Shown here: positions 52,135-62,259 of the stretch, piece by piece
How positions within the stretch are numbered: the stretch's first letter is position 1
Layout: each line of letters begins with the position of its first letter
Source: Marinilongibacter aquaticus
GTDB lineage: Bacteria; Bacteroidota; Bacteroidia; Cytophagales; Spirosomataceae
Length of the DNA stretch: 64,000 bases
NCBI RefSeq assembly: GCF_020149935.1
Contig: NZ_CP083757.1
Coordinates: 744,001 to 808,000 of the forward strand
Direction: 5' to 3'
Made by a program: the position numbers and the translations under genes
Notes under the pieces: model-generated
Seen by the model: the letters and a program-made list of their open reading frames with translations, nothing else
Told to the model about the DNA's origin: nothing
The model's database searches: none

Positions 52135-52581
52135 ATGAACAAGACAATCGAACAAACTTGGCATTTCGATCAACCCGTCGAATTGGTGTGGGAATACCTC
52201 ACAAAACCCGAGTTACTATCCCAATGGCTAATGGAAAGCGATTTCAAATTGGAAATTGGTCATGAATTTCAATTCGATACCAAACCCAAAGTGAAACTGG
52301 GTTTCGATGGTCATATTTTCTGTAAAGTACTGAGTTTTGAACTGCACAAATCACTCTCCTATTCTTGGAAAGGTGGCCCAGGCCCGGGTAAGATCACATT
52401 GGATTCGGTGGTGACGTGGACGCTTCAGGCCAATGGAGAAGGCACAATTCTTCATTTGGAACACCGCGGTTTCAAAGGTGTACGCAATTATTTGCCGTAT
52501 TTGATCATGGGCAAAGGATGGGAAATCAATATTCAGCGAAAATTGGGAGAACGCCTTCAAAATCATGCAAACACTCAATAA
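52135..52581 (+). CDS. SRPBCC/AHSA1-domain protein in an ArsR operon
   Basis: The 148-residue protein is a single SRPBCC domain (EQTWHFDQPVELVWEYLTKPELLSQWLMESDF, LEHRGFKGV, GWEINIQRKLGERL). Such genes are widely paired with an ArsR-type regulator; its ligand is not known. The ArsR gene starts inside its last codons (17 bp overlap), so the two are translationally coupled. Confidence 0.9.
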   Translation: MNKTIEQTWHFDQPVELVWEYLTKPELLSQWLMESDFKLEIGHEFQFDTKPKVKLGFDGHIFCKVLSFELHKSLSYSWKGGPGPGKITLDSVVTWTLQANGEGTILHLEHRGFKGVRNYLPYLIMGKGWEINIQRKLGERLQNHANTQ

Positions 52582-52900
52582 GGATCCATTTTATGCTCTT
52601 GCCGACAAAAGTCGGCGAGCCATGCTCATGCTTATCGCCCAAGAAAAAAGAAGCATCAATCAATTGGCCGAAAACTTCGAGATGAGCCGTCCTGCGGTAT
52701 CGAAACACCTGAAAATATTGAACCTTGCCGGTTTGGTCGAAATTGAAAATCAAGGTCGCGAACGGTATTGCACTTTAAATCCTTCGGGATTTGCACTCGT
52801 TCGCAATTGGTTTAACTATTTTGATCAATTCTGGACCGAAAAACTTCAAAACTTGGATCAATTGATGAAAAAACACAATGCCCCAAAACAAGATCAATAA
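52565..52900 (+). CDS. ArsR-family winged-helix repressor
   Basis: The 111-residue protein is a winged helix (about 10-75, with MSRPAVSKHLKILNLAGLVE the recognition region and RERYCTL the wing). The cysteine-based metal sites of ArsR/SmtB are absent, which fits the AHSA1-linked subgroup that senses something other than metal. It probably represses its own operon through the inverted repeat at 52090-52111. Its 3' end overlaps the convergent membrane-protein gene by 7 bp. Confidence 0.92.
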   Translation: MQTLNKDPFYALADKSRRAMLMLIAQEKRSINQLAENFEMSRPAVSKHLKILNLAGLVEIENQGRERYCTLNPSGFALVRNWFNYFDQFWTEKLQNLDQLMKKHNAPKQDQ

Positions 52901-53583
52901 ATGAAGGGAATCAGCATTTTCGTCTTTTTGGCATAGTCTTCGTATGCTGCTCCGTATTTTTCTTTCAAATAGGCGTCCAATTGCGGAGCATTGAAAAAGG
53001 CAAAAAAGCAGAAAAGAAAGAGTGGAATGGTCACCGACCAAGGATTTCGCGTGATGAGGGCATAGGCAATTACCCAAAGTAAATCGCCAAAATAATTAAT
53101 GTGCCGTGCATATTTGAAAAAGCCTTCGGTGTAAATTTTGCCCTTGTTTTCAGGACGTTTCTTCCATTGATTTCTTAAGATTTCGCCACCCGAATTGAGG
53201 ATAGAACCACAGAGAAAAAGAAAAATGGCAAAGAAATCCAGTGTATCGATCTTCTGAGATACCGGCAAAACAAAAAGAGAAAAACCTATATAGTACAGGG
53301 CAAAGGCCAGCGGAACACTGATACTTTCTTCCCACGGGATTTTCCGTTTCAGCAAAAAGAACATCATATAACCCAACCGGACAAACACGATCAGGTTGAA
53401 AACGAAGATAAGTTGCCTCCTGAGCAACACATCCGAGGCATTTTCAATGGACAGTATTTTCGCAAACCAATCGCCCCCTTCTTGAAAAAGAATCCAATAG
53501 GACAAAATCAAAAACACAATCTCCAAAATATGAATGACCGCCTTTTGAGCTAAGCTTCTGCTGTATTTTCCGTAGAGTTCCAT
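52894..53583 (-). CDS. DUF1295/isoprenylcysteine methyltransferase-like membrane protein
   Basis: The 229-residue protein has about six membrane segments and a C-terminal part typical of the steroid reductase/ICMT-like DUF1295 group: YTEGFFKYARHINYFGDLLWVIAYAL, then YLKEKYGAAYEDYAKKTKMLIPF. Such enzymes methylate or reduce lipids. The real activity is unknown. The gene is 58 bp upstream-to-downstream of the Crp/Fnr gene on the same strand. Confidence 0.8.
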   Translation of the reverse strand: MELYGKYSRSLAQKAVIHILEIVFLILSYWILFQEGGDWFAKILSIENASDVLLRRQLIFVFNLIVFVRLGYMMFFLLKRKIPWEESISVPLAFALYYIGFSLFVLPVSQKIDTLDFFAIFLFLCGSILNSGGEILRNQWKKRPENKGKIYTEGFFKYARHINYFGDLLWVIAYALITRNPWSVTIPLFLFCFFAFFNAPQLDAYLKEKYGAAYEDYAKKTKMLIPFIY

Positions 53584-53641
53584 GGGTAAATTTTTATATC
53601 ACAAAACTCGGAAAACACAGACAAAGCCCACTTTACATTTG

Positions 53642-54238
53642 TTAAGAATTCGTTTTGAGCTGCTTTCCCGAACGAATCCGCGAAATCGAAACGGGCGAAA
53701 GGTTGAGCATGGAAGCTATGTCTTTCAAAGGAGCTACTTTTAGGAAATCGGAAAAGTACTCCTCAATGAATGCATAATTTTCGCTGGCATTGTTATGAAA
53801 CATGACCGTAAACAGCTCGTGAATGCGTACATGGTAGGTCTCCATGAGCTTCAAACCAAAAATCGACCACGATTTATAGTTCTCGTATAAATACCACAGT
53901 TCGTTACGAGTAATGCTCCACACCTCTGTATCCTGATAAAATTGTATGGAAAAACGTGAAGGTTTGGCTTGAATAAAGCTTTCGAAATCGGTAATGAACA
54001 GGCATTCGGGTTCAAGCCAAATTGTTTTTTCTTCGCCCTCAGCATCGATAAAATAGCAACGGCAGACCGAACTTTTGGCCAGCCAAAGGCTCTCCGACAC
54101 CTTACCCGCTTCCAAAATATGACTTTTGGCCTTAAACCGTTGCTTCTTAAAATGTTTCAATCCCAAATTCATTTCTTCATCATCAAATTTGGGGTTGTAT
54201 TTACGCAACTCTTCGATCAAAATTTCTGCTTTGTCCAC
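53642..54238 (-). CDS. Crp/Fnr family transcriptional regulator, GTG start
   Basis: The 198-residue protein has a cyclic-nucleotide-binding-like beta-roll (ILEAGKVSESLWLAKSSVCRCYFIDAEGEEKTIW) and a shortened C-terminal helix-turn-helix (APLKDIASMLNLSPVSISRIR). The cNMP-binding signature is not obvious, so a different effector is likely. The start is GTG at 54238. It is divergent from the DUF1080 gene with 165 bp between; it may regulate that gene, but I see no clear inverted repeat there. Confidence 0.87.
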   Translation of the reverse strand: MDKAEILIEELRKYNPKFDDEEMNLGLKHFKKQRFKAKSHILEAGKVSESLWLAKSSVCRCYFIDAEGEEKTIWLEPECLFITDFESFIQAKPSRFSIQFYQDTEVWSITRNELWYLYENYKSWSIFGLKLMETYHVRIHELFTVMFHNNASENYAFIEEYFSDFLKVAPLKDIASMLNLSPVSISRIRSGKQLKTNS

Positions 54239-54403
54239 GGCTCACTGTTTTGCAAACCAATTTAGTCATCTTCTGGAAATGACGCCGACCCTGCCCAGAA
54301 AATTTAAAATAATCGGCTTAATCCTTTGATTTGAATGCTTTATCGAATCTATTGAAAGATTTTCGACACAAATAATTAATTTTAAGCGAAATTTAAGATA
54401 AGC

Positions 54404-55126
54404 ATGAAACTGTATTCTTTGCTGGCCCTATTGATCGCAGCATTTACACTTACTTCTTGCAGTTCTTCGCCGAAAGAATCGCAAGATTTGGCTATTGCCG
54501 AAAACGCATGGACCGTACTTTTCGATGGAGAACAAACACACGACCTTCGTGGCTACGGCATTAAGTCTTTTCCCGAAGGCGTTTGGTATATTGAAGAGGG
54601 TAAATTGACCACCAACCCCGATACGGCCAACCGCGATTTAGTGACAAACGACGAATTTAAAAACTTTGAACTTGAATACGACTGGGCTGTGGATACGGCG
54701 GCCAACTCGGGTGTGTTTTTCCATGTACAAGAGAAAAAAGCCATGGAATCGGGAAATGGAAACAGCCCCAACTGGTTGGACAATTTCGAGATTCAAATTT
54801 TGGACGACCTCTATTTTCCAGATACCGCCAAGATTCGCTCTGCCGGGGCTCTGTATGATTTGATTATTCCGCAAAATAAAGAATTGAAAACCATAGGCGA
54901 ATTCAACCATGCCCGCTTGAAAGTGAAAAACAAACATGTGGAACATTGGCTAAATGGCCACAAGGTTTTGGATTTTGAAATCGGCAGCAAAGACTTGAAT
55001 CAAAGAATTGCGAACAGTAAATTCAAGGACAATCCAGATTTTGCGGTCGACACAGTAGGCCACATCATGTTTCAACATCACGGCCAAAAAGTGTATTTCA
55101 AGAATATACGCATTCGCGAAATCTAA
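54404..55126 (+). CDS. DUF1080 (3-keto-disaccharide hydrolase) lipoprotein
   Basis: The 240-residue protein has a lipobox LTSC (C19) and the DUF1080 fold: [57 protein letters not shown], and [12 protein letters not shown] with HIMFQHHG near the end. Members cleave 3-keto-glycosides after oxidation of the sugar. In other Bacteroidota they work with Gfo/Idh/MocA oxidoreductases; one such enzyme (GH109) is in this window but 38 kb away. It overlaps rnhB by 4 bp tail-to-tail. Confidence 0.9.
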   Translation: MKLYSLLALLIAAFTLTSCSSSPKESQDLAIAENAWTVLFDGEQTHDLRGYGIKSFPEGVWYIEEGKLTTNPDTANRDLVTNDEFKNFELEYDWAVDTAANSGVFFHVQEKKAMESGNGNSPNWLDNFEIQILDDLYFPDTAKIRSAGALYDLIIPQNKELKTIGEFNHARLKVKNKHVEHWLNGHKVLDFEIGSKDLNQRIANSKFKDNPDFAVDTVGHIMFQHHGQKVYFKNIRIREI

Positions 55127-55704
55127 TCTTTGAGCAAACGAAAAGTTTTGCGGTGCAATGGGCTTGCCCCGTGTTGCCTTATTCCCTCTCGGTGGGCCTT
55201 TGTGGGGTATCCGGCATTTCGCTCCCAAGCGTAAAAAGGAAATTCCTCGGCGTATTTCTCCATCAGTTCGTCTCTATAGGTTTTGGCCAAAATACTGGCC
55301 GCGGCAATATTTTGGTATTTGCCATCTCCTTTTACAATACAGGTATGCGGAATCCCCATATAGGGTTTAAAACGATTGCCATCGACCAACAGATGCTCAG
55401 GGCTGATCTGCAATTGCTCCACAGCCTTGTGCATGGCCTTAATGCTGGCCCAAAGGATATTCAATGTGTCAATCTCTTCGGGAGAACAAATGCCAATGGC
55501 ATGAGCCAAAGCCTCTTCTTTAATTAGCATTTTCAGTTCATTGCGTTGAGCCTTTTCCATTTTCTTCGAATCATTGAGCAGCGGATGACTGAACCCCTCG
55601 GGGAAAATCACTGCCGCCGCCACCACAGGCCCCGCCAAACAACCGCGACCCGCCTCATCGAGGCCCGCTTCTTTTAAACCCGTAGAATAGGAAGGTAATA
55701 ACAT
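55123..55704 (-). CDS. rnhB: Ribonuclease HII
   Basis: The 193-residue protein (ATG at 55704) has the RNase HII core [21 protein letters not shown] (first catalytic aspartate-glutamate), SKKMEKAQR, the LVDGNRF aspartate, and [21 protein letters not shown]. It removes RNA from DNA/RNA hybrids and misincorporated ribonucleotides. An in-frame start at 55767 adds 21 unrelated residues and is not chosen. The 3' end overlaps DUF1080 by 4 bp. Confidence 0.95.
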   Translation of the reverse strand: MLLPSYSTGLKEAGLDEAGRGCLAGPVVAAAVIFPEGFSHPLLNDSKKMEKAQRNELKMLIKEEALAHAIGICSPEEIDTLNILWASIKAMHKAVEQLQISPEHLLVDGNRFKPYMGIPHTCIVKGDGKYQNIAAASILAKTYRDELMEKYAEEFPFYAWERNAGYPTKAHREGIRQHGASPLHRKTFRLLKD

Positions 55705-55796
55705 CGATTGTGTTCCAATTGACCTTAAAGATAGGCAATCTGATTTTGTTTCAGCTATTGTAAACAAGGAAGGCCTACACCTTGCTAAGTAAAATA

Positions 55797-55838
55797 AAAA
55801 AAGGCCGCCACATCTTGGTGCAGCAGCCTTTTTTAAAA
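55797..55838 (-). terminator. Terminator after gltD
   Basis: On the minus strand AAAAAAGGC ... GCCTTTTTT surrounds an inner CAC/GTG pair, giving an imperfect long stem with a T run. It lies 19 bp beyond the gltD stop codon. Confidence 0.75.
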
Positions 55839-55856
55839 ATATGTATTTGGTGTCAA

Positions 55857-57371
55857 TTAAACACCCAAATAATTCGGAGAAATCATAGAAACCGCTTTGG
55901 CCTCTAAGAAAGATTCGCCCATCAGGTACTCGTCTACCGCACGAGCCGCCTCACGGCCTTCAGAAATTGCCCATACAACCAACGATTGTCCGCGACGCAT
56001 ATCACCAGCCGCAAAAACCTTTTCGTTGCTCGTTTGGTACTTTGCAGCCTGTACATTGCCGCGTTGATCAAATTCCACACCAAGATCATTCAAAAGACCT
56101 TCGTGCTGAGGATGCAAGAAGCCCGCCGCCAAAAGGGCCAATTCGCAAGGCACCTCTTTCTCGGTTCCTGGAATTTCCTTCATCACCATGCGTTCGTTTT
56201 CTCTCACCCATTCAATTTCAACCAATTTCAAAGCTTTGAGGTTGCCGTTTTCGTCACCAATGAACTCTTTCGTATTGATAGACCATCTGCGTTCCACACC
56301 TTCTTCGTGCGAGGTACTGGTACGCAACATCATCGGCCACTGAGGCCAAGGTGTGCTTTCTGCTCTGTCTTTTGGTGGCATTGGCATAATTTCGATCTGA
56401 GCAATGCTTTTGGCTTTGTGACGGTTTGAAGTCCCCACACAGTCGGAACCCGTATCTCCACCACCAATAACAACCACATTTTTATCTGTGGCCCACAACT
56501 CACCATTGGCATACGCCTTGCCTTGATGATCTACAGATTGGTCCACAGTTTTGCCCGCAGCTTCTGCCACACGCTTATTCTGCTGGCTCAAAAACTCCAT
56601 GGCAAAATGAATGCCCTTCAACTCACGACCTGGGATATTCAGATCACGTGGCACAGTCGAACCGCCTGTCAAAACCACGGCATCGAAATCACGAAGCAAT
56701 TGATCGCCCTTCACATCCACGCCCACATTGGTGCTCGTCTTGAAAGTTACGCCCTCGGCTTCCATCACCTGAATACGGCGATCGATGATATCCTTATTCA
56801 ATTTGAAATCAGGAATACCGTAGCGAACCAATCCACCGATTTGGTCGGCACGCTCGAAAAGCACCACGGAGTGACCGGCTTTGTTCAATTGTGAAGCTGC
56901 GGCCATTCCCGCAGGACCAGAGCCCACTACAGCCACTCTTTTGCCCGTTCTGCTTTTCGGCACATTGGGCACAACCCAACCTTCTTCATAGGCCTTTTCA
57001 ATAATCGATTTCTCGATGTATTCAATGGCTACGGGCGGTTTGTTGATACCCAATACACAAGAAGCTTCGCAGGGGGCCGGACAAATACGACCGGTAAACT
57101 CAGGGAAGTTGTTTGTACTCGAAAGCAGCTCGTAAGCCAATTTCCAGTTTTCTTCGTACACCGCATCGTTGAATTCCGGAATGATATTGCCCAAAGGACA
57201 GCCGCTGTGGCAAAACGGAATCCCGCAATCCATACATCTTGCGGCCTGTTCGTTTGTTTGTTGGCCATCAAAAGGCTTTTCCACCTCTTGATAATCTAAT
57301 TTTCTTTCCTCGATTGGTCTTTTGACCGAGGGTTTTCTATCGAATTCTAAAAAACCTGTTGGTTTTCCCAT
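55857..57371 (-). CDS. gltD: Glutamate synthase small subunit
   Basis: The 504-residue protein has the iron-sulfur cysteine pattern [17 protein letters not shown] and [10 protein letters not shown] near the N-terminus, the FAD motif [17 protein letters not shown], and the NAD(P)H motif [15 protein letters not shown]. It supplies electrons to GltB. It is the second gene of gltB-gltD with a 35 bp gap and ends before a terminator. Confidence 0.97.
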   Translation of the reverse strand: MGKPTGFLEFDRKPSVKRPIEERKLDYQEVEKPFDGQQTNEQAARCMDCGIPFCHSGCPLGNIIPEFNDAVYEENWKLAYELLSSTNNFPEFTGRICPAPCEASCVLGINKPPVAIEYIEKSIIEKAYEEGWVVPNVPKSRTGKRVAVVGSGPAGMAAASQLNKAGHSVVLFERADQIGGLVRYGIPDFKLNKDIIDRRIQVMEAEGVTFKTSTNVGVDVKGDQLLRDFDAVVLTGGSTVPRDLNIPGRELKGIHFAMEFLSQQNKRVAEAAGKTVDQSVDHQGKAYANGELWATDKNVVVIGGGDTGSDCVGTSNRHKAKSIAQIEIMPMPPKDRAESTPWPQWPMMLRTSTSHEEGVERRWSINTKEFIGDENGNLKALKLVEIEWVRENERMVMKEIPGTEKEVPCELALLAAGFLHPQHEGLLNDLGVEFDQRGNVQAAKYQTSNEKVFAAGDMRRGQSLVVWAISEGREAARAVDEYLMGESFLEAKAVSMISPNYLGV

Positions 57372-57406
57372 TTTCTAAATTTCTAATCCTTTTAAAATTG
57401 ATTTCC

Positions 57407-60400
57407 TTAAGCGGCTACCAAAGAGCCTTCGTTCGCTTTGCGAGATTCGATAATGCGTTTGTAATCACGCGGATAAACCTTCACAAAGTTTTTGGATTCT
57501 GTGGCCCAATTGTCCAAAATGGCTTTGGCTACTGTACTTCCTGTAGCGTCCATATGTTTGGTAATCATGCCTTTCAAGGTATCCAAATCGTGCTCGTCGC
57601 TTTCTTCAAGGTCTACCATTTCAGGATTACATTTATCGGCAAAGTTCTTCTCTTTGTCGTACACAAAGGCTAAACCACCGCTCATACCCGCGGCAAAGTT
57701 GCGTCCGGTTTCACCCAACACAATCACCAAGCCGCCAGTCATGTATTCGCATCCGTGATCGCCAATCCCTTCGACCACCACACGAGCACCTGAGTTTCGT
57801 ACGGCGAAACGCTCTCCGGCCAATCCGCGAATAAAGGCTTCGCCCGAAGTCGCTCCGTAGAAGGATACGTTTCCTACCGCCATATTGTGCTCGGCTTCGA
57901 AAGTGGCATCACGATCTGGATAAACAATCAATTCTGCTCCACAAAGGCCTTTGCCAAAGTAATCGTTGGCATCGCCTTCCAATTCCAATTTCAAACCTTT
58001 GGTGGCAAATGCACCGAAAGATTGCCCCGCTGTTCCGCGGTATTTGAAATGAATGGTTCCCGCAGGAAGCCCTTCGCCGTTATATTTTTGCGATACTTTA
58101 TTCGAAAGCAAAGCACCGATGGTTCTGTCCAAGTTATCCACTTTGTATTCGGCTACCACTGGGGTACCGTTGTCCAATGCAGGCTTGGCGTCGATGACCA
58201 TTTTGCGGTCCAAAACCAAATCGATACCGTGATCTTGCTCTTCTTGTTTGTACTGAGCCACATCCAAAGAGATCGGTTCTTTGTACAAGACTTTAGAAAG
58301 ATCCAAGTTTTTGTATTTCCAATGCTTGATATCCGTGCGTTTCTCGAGCAATTGCACCTGACCCACCATTTCGTTGATGGTACGGAAGCCCAATTCTGCC
58401 ATGATTTCACGCATTTCCATAGCCAAATAGGTAAACATGTTCACCACGTGCTCTGGTTTTCCGCTGAAAAGAGCTCTCAACTCTTTGCGTTGCGTGGCGA
58501 TGCCCACCGGACAAGTATTCAAATGACATTTCCGCATCATGATACAACCCGAAGCAACCAAAGCCGCTGTGGCCACACCAAATTCTTCGGCACCCAACAA
58601 GGCTGCAATAGCCAAGTCGCGTCCTGTTCTGATCTGTCCATCCGTTTGCACGACGATACGTCCACGCAATTTATTTTTCACCAAAGTTTGGTGCGTTTCC
58701 GCCAAACCAAGTTCCCAAGGCAAACCCGCGTGACGAATAGAAGAAAGTGGCGAAGCCCCTGTTCCTCCATCGTATCCCGAGATCAACACCACATCTGCAT
58801 GAGCTTTGGATACGCCCGTGGCGATAGTGCCTACACCTGCTTCAGAGACCAGTTTCACATTGATACGGGCATCTTCATTGGCGTTTTTCAGGTCATAAAT
58901 CAATTGAGCCAAATCTTCGATTGAGTAGATATCGTGGTGCGGTGGCGGAGAAATCAAACCTACACCCGGTGTACTGTGACGTACGCGACCGATCCAATCG
59001 TCTACCTTGTGGCCCGGCAATTGTCCACCTTCTCCGGGTTTGGCACCCTGAGCCATTTTGATCTGGATTTCTTTGGCGTTCGACAAATAGTAGCTCGTTA
59101 CGCCAAATCGGCCCGAGGCTACTTGTTTGATATTCGAAGAAAGGTTGTCGCCGTTTTCATCCAAAAGATAGCGTACTTCGTCCTCTCCACCTTCGCCCGA
59201 ATTCGAGCGGCCGCCAATGCGGTTCATTGCAATGGCCAAGGTGGTGTGTGCTTCCCAAGAGATCGAACCAAAAGACATGGCCCCTGTGGCAAAGCGTTTG
59301 AAGATTTCTTCTATCGATTCTACTTGATCCAAAGGAATCGAATCGGATTGTTTGAAACGAAGAAGCCCTCTGATGGTCAATGCATCACGAGTTTGATCGT
59401 TGATCAACTTCGAATATTTCTTGAAAACCCGATATCCTTCTTCTATATCCTTTTCGCCTACGCGACAAGATTGCTGAAGCAAATGAATCGTATCGGGGTT
59501 GAACATGTGTTTTTCACCACGTTGTTTCCACTGATACACACCCCCGACTTCCAAACGGTTTACAGATTCCAAATCGACCGTTGGGTAAGCCACACGGTGG
59601 CGAATCACCACTTCTTTGGCTATTTCGTTGATTCCCAAACCGCCAATTCGCGAAACTGTACCTGCAAAATATTTATCGATTACAGATTTATTCAAGCCCA
59701 AACACTCGAAAATCTGAGCTCCTTGATAAGATTGCAAGGTTGAAATTCCCATTTTCGAGAAGATCTTCAGCAATTCTTTATTCGAAGCTTTGATGTAATT
59801 TTTGTATGCTTCTCCGTCGGTAAATTCGCCGTCGAGCTGACCAGACTTGTTCATCTGGGTCAATGTTTCAAAAGCCAAATACGGACAAACCGCTGCGGCA
59901 CCGTATCCGATCAAAGTTGCAAAATGATGCGTTTCCCATACATCTGCCGCTTCCACAATGATACCCACATTGCCTCGCAAACCTTTGCGAATAAGGTAAT
60001 GGTGTACCGCTGCCGTAGCCAACAATGATGGAATAGCCGCGTGATCAGAATCTACCGCACGGTCTGAAAGAATTAGGATTTCGAAACCATCTTTGATTGC
60101 ATCTTCCGCGTAGCGACAAATACGTTCCAAACCAAAAGCAAGGGCTTTTCCGGGATCATCGGAATTGGCAAAGAAATACGTATTGATTGTTTTCGCCTGA
60201 AAGCCTTCATAATCTACAAAACGCAGTTTGTCGAATTCTTTAGGCGTCAATACCGGCTGTTGCAATTGCACCTGACGGCAATGCCTTGGCGATTCGGTGA
60301 GAATATTTTCCGCAGAACCCACGAAAGAAATCAAAGACATGATCGATCTTTCACGAATCGAGTCGATAGGCGGGTTGGTTACCTGGGCAAACAATTGCTT

Positions 60401-61963
60401 GAAATAAGAAGACAAATGCTGGCTTTGGTTGGAAAGAATAGCCAAAGGCGTATCAATTCCCATTGAGCCGATCGCCTCTTTGCCCAAAGAAGCCATTGGC
60501 CCCAAAATCATACGCAAATCTTCGGAAGTAAAGCCCGCCGTAATTTGACGTTTCTGTAATTTTTCTGGACTGTAATGCGTATACGGACGAATCGATTCAG
60601 GAAGATTCTCAATGTTGATCTTGTATTTATCGATCCATTCTTGATAAGGTTGAAGGCTGCAAATATCGGCTTTCAACTCTTCGTCAGGAATAATTCTTCC
60701 CTGCTCCATATCCACCACAAACATACGGCCGGGCTGCAAACGCCCTTTCGAAACCACTGTCGATTGGTCGATATCCAACACACCTGCTTCTGAAGCCATC
60801 ACCACGGTGTCGTCGTTCAACACCCAGTAACGCGAAGGGCGAAGACCGTTTCTATCCAAGGTTGCCCCTACAATTTTACCATCGGTAAAAGAGATAGAAG
60901 CCGGGCCATCCCAAGGCTCCATGATGGTCGCGTGATATTCGTAGAAAGCCTTTCGTGAAGGATCCATGCTTGTATTGCCATCCCAAGCTTCTGGAATAAG
61001 CATCATCATTACATGTGGCAGCGAGCGGCCAGAAAGGTACAAAAGCTCGATGGCGTTGTCCAGCATGGCCGAATCCGAATTTCCTGCTTCGCAAATCGGA
61101 AGGATCATGTCCATTTCTTCCTTGCTGAAGAATTCGGAATAGAATGAGCTTTCTGCTGCACGAATCCAGTTCACGTTCCCTTTCACCGTATTGATCTCGC
61201 CATTGTGGGCGATGTAGCGGAAAGGCTGAGCCAATTTCCAAGAAGGGAAAGTATTGGTTGAAAAACGTGAGTGTACGATGGCAAAAGCCGAAACCACTTT
61301 TGGATCCTGCAAATCGGGGAAATAATATTTCAGCTGCTCGGTGGTCAACTGCCCTTTGTACGAGATCGTTTGGCTAGAAAGGCTAGAGCAATAGTAGTAC
61401 TCTTTGGCCCCTTTTACCGATTCTTTGATTATACCCGAAGAGTACTGACGCAACACGTAAAGCTTGCGTTCAAAGGTCAATACATCTTCAATATCGTCTG
61501 GTCTTTTGATAAATACTTGCTCAACCCAAGGTTCAACCCTTAGCGAGCCCTCTCCCAATGTATCGTTCAATGTGGGTACCTTTCTGTATCCCAAAATCTC
61601 GAAGTCCAATTCCTTGGCCAACCTGTTGAAGATTTCACGGCATTCTTCCCTCACCTTTTGGTCGAAGGGAAAAAATATCATACCCACACCATACTCGCCT
61701 GCACCGGGTAGCTTAAACCCGTTCTTTCGGCTTTCGGCCACATAAAACTCGTGAGGGATTTGAAGTAAAAGCCCCGCACCATCGCCAGTGTTAGGGTCAC
61801 AGCCGCATGCACCGCGGTGATCCATACGTTCTAGCATCTGAATGGCGTCTGTCACTATGCTGTGTGATTTCCGGCCTTTCAAGTGGGCTCGAAAACCAAT
61901 ACCACAGGCATCGTGCTCAAACTCTTCATGATACAGACCTTGGTTTTGTTGAGTTTCGATCAT
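57407..61963 (-). CDS. gltB: Glutamate synthase large subunit
   Basis: The 1518-residue protein starts with a short propeptide before C20 (HDACGIGF), the N-terminal nucleophile of the glutaminase domain, with HNGEINTVKGN later. The FMN domain shows SGYDGGTGASPLSS and the 3Fe-4S cysteines CIMMRKCHLNTCPVG. The C-terminal GXGXG repeats (GISGEAFIRGLAG-like, GEGIGDHGCEYMTGG) complete it. It makes two glutamates from glutamine and 2-oxoglutarate. Confidence 0.97.
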   Translation of the reverse strand: MIETQQNQGLYHEEFEHDACGIGFRAHLKGRKSHSIVTDAIQMLERMDHRGACGCDPNTGDGAGLLLQIPHEFYVAESRKNGFKLPGAGEYGVGMIFFPFDQKVREECREIFNRLAKELDFEILGYRKVPTLNDTLGEGSLRVEPWVEQVFIKRPDDIEDVLTFERKLYVLRQYSSGIIKESVKGAKEYYYCSSLSSQTISYKGQLTTEQLKYYFPDLQDPKVVSAFAIVHSRFSTNTFPSWKLAQPFRYIAHNGEINTVKGNVNWIRAAESSFYSEFFSKEEMDMILPICEAGNSDSAMLDNAIELLYLSGRSLPHVMMMLIPEAWDGNTSMDPSRKAFYEYHATIMEPWDGPASISFTDGKIVGATLDRNGLRPSRYWVLNDDTVVMASEAGVLDIDQSTVVSKGRLQPGRMFVVDMEQGRIIPDEELKADICSLQPYQEWIDKYKINIENLPESIRPYTHYSPEKLQKRQITAGFTSEDLRMILGPMASLGKEAIGSMGIDTPLAILSNQSQHLSSYFKQLFAQVTNPPIDSIRERSIMSLISFVGSAENILTESPRHCRQVQLQQPVLTPKEFDKLRFVDYEGFQAKTINTYFFANSDDPGKALAFGLERICRYAEDAIKDGFEILILSDRAVDSDHAAIPSLLATAAVHHYLIRKGLRGNVGIIVEAADVWETHHFATLIGYGAAAVCPYLAFETLTQMNKSGQLDGEFTDGEAYKNYIKASNKELLKIFSKMGISTLQSYQGAQIFECLGLNKSVIDKYFAGTVSRIGGLGINEIAKEVVIRHRVAYPTVDLESVNRLEVGGVYQWKQRGEKHMFNPDTIHLLQQSCRVGEKDIEEGYRVFKKYSKLINDQTRDALTIRGLLRFKQSDSIPLDQVESIEEIFKRFATGAMSFGSISWEAHTTLAIAMNRIGGRSNSGEGGEDEVRYLLDENGDNLSSNIKQVASGRFGVTSYYLSNAKEIQIKMAQGAKPGEGGQLPGHKVDDWIGRVRHSTPGVGLISPPPHHDIYSIEDLAQLIYDLKNANEDARINVKLVSEAGVGTIATGVSKAHADVVLISGYDGGTGASPLSSIRHAGLPWELGLAETHQTLVKNKLRGRIVVQTDGQIRTGRDLAIAALLGAEEFGVATAALVASGCIMMRKCHLNTCPVGIATQRKELRALFSGKPEHVVNMFTYLAMEMREIMAELGFRTINEMVGQVQLLEKRTDIKHWKYKNLDLSKVLYKEPISLDVAQYKQEEQDHGIDLVLDRKMVIDAKPALDNGTPVVAEYKVDNLDRTIGALLSNKVSQKYNGEGLPAGTIHFKYRGTAGQSFGAFATKGLKLELEGDANDYFGKGLCGAELIVYPDRDATFEAEHNMAVGNVSFYGATSGEAFIRGLAGERFAVRNSGARVVVEGIGDHGCEYMTGGLVIVLGETGRNFAAGMSGGLAFVYDKEKNFADKCNPEMVDLEESDEHDLDTLKGMITKHMDATGSTVAKAILDNWATESKNFVKVYPRDYKRIIESRKANEGSLVAA

Positions 61964-62259
61964 TCCTTATATCTGTTTTATTTATTTGCACTCAAAGAAG
62001 CTTCTTAAAACACTGAAAATATGGCCTTAGTGGAGATGAAGGCAAAAGATTATATAGTGGTTTCAAGTCACTCTGACATGCAATATAATAACAAAAGGAG
62101 TGGATGTAAACTTTAGAATTTCAGAATTGTTGCCTTAACAAGTAAAAAATTTCTATTTGAAAATAAATAATTAGAATAATACAATACACCTTAGAATTTT
62201 GCAAAAAAAATGGGAATCGTTGCCGACTCCCACATCAAATTATTATAAAATTTTAACAA
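61964..62259. other. Intergenic region upstream of gltB
   Basis: About 296 bp with no ORF. It holds the gltB promoter region, for which I find no clear TAnnTTTG match, a 12 bp palindrome AAGAAGCTTCTT at 61995-62006 about 31 bp before the gltB ATG, and the cysN terminator at its far end. The middle is AT-rich without other structure that I can support. Confidence 0.5.
62203..62232 (-). terminator. Terminator after cysN
   Basis: On the minus strand TGGGAGTCG, a GCAA loop, and CGATTCCCA, with one mismatch, are followed by eight T. It lies 28 bp after the cysN stop. Confidence 0.85.

Noticed and set aside
57887-58924. Open frame of 345 codons on the plus strand.
   Set aside because: It lies wholly inside gltB on the other strand, has low-complexity composition and no recognisable domain; a shadow of the conserved gene.
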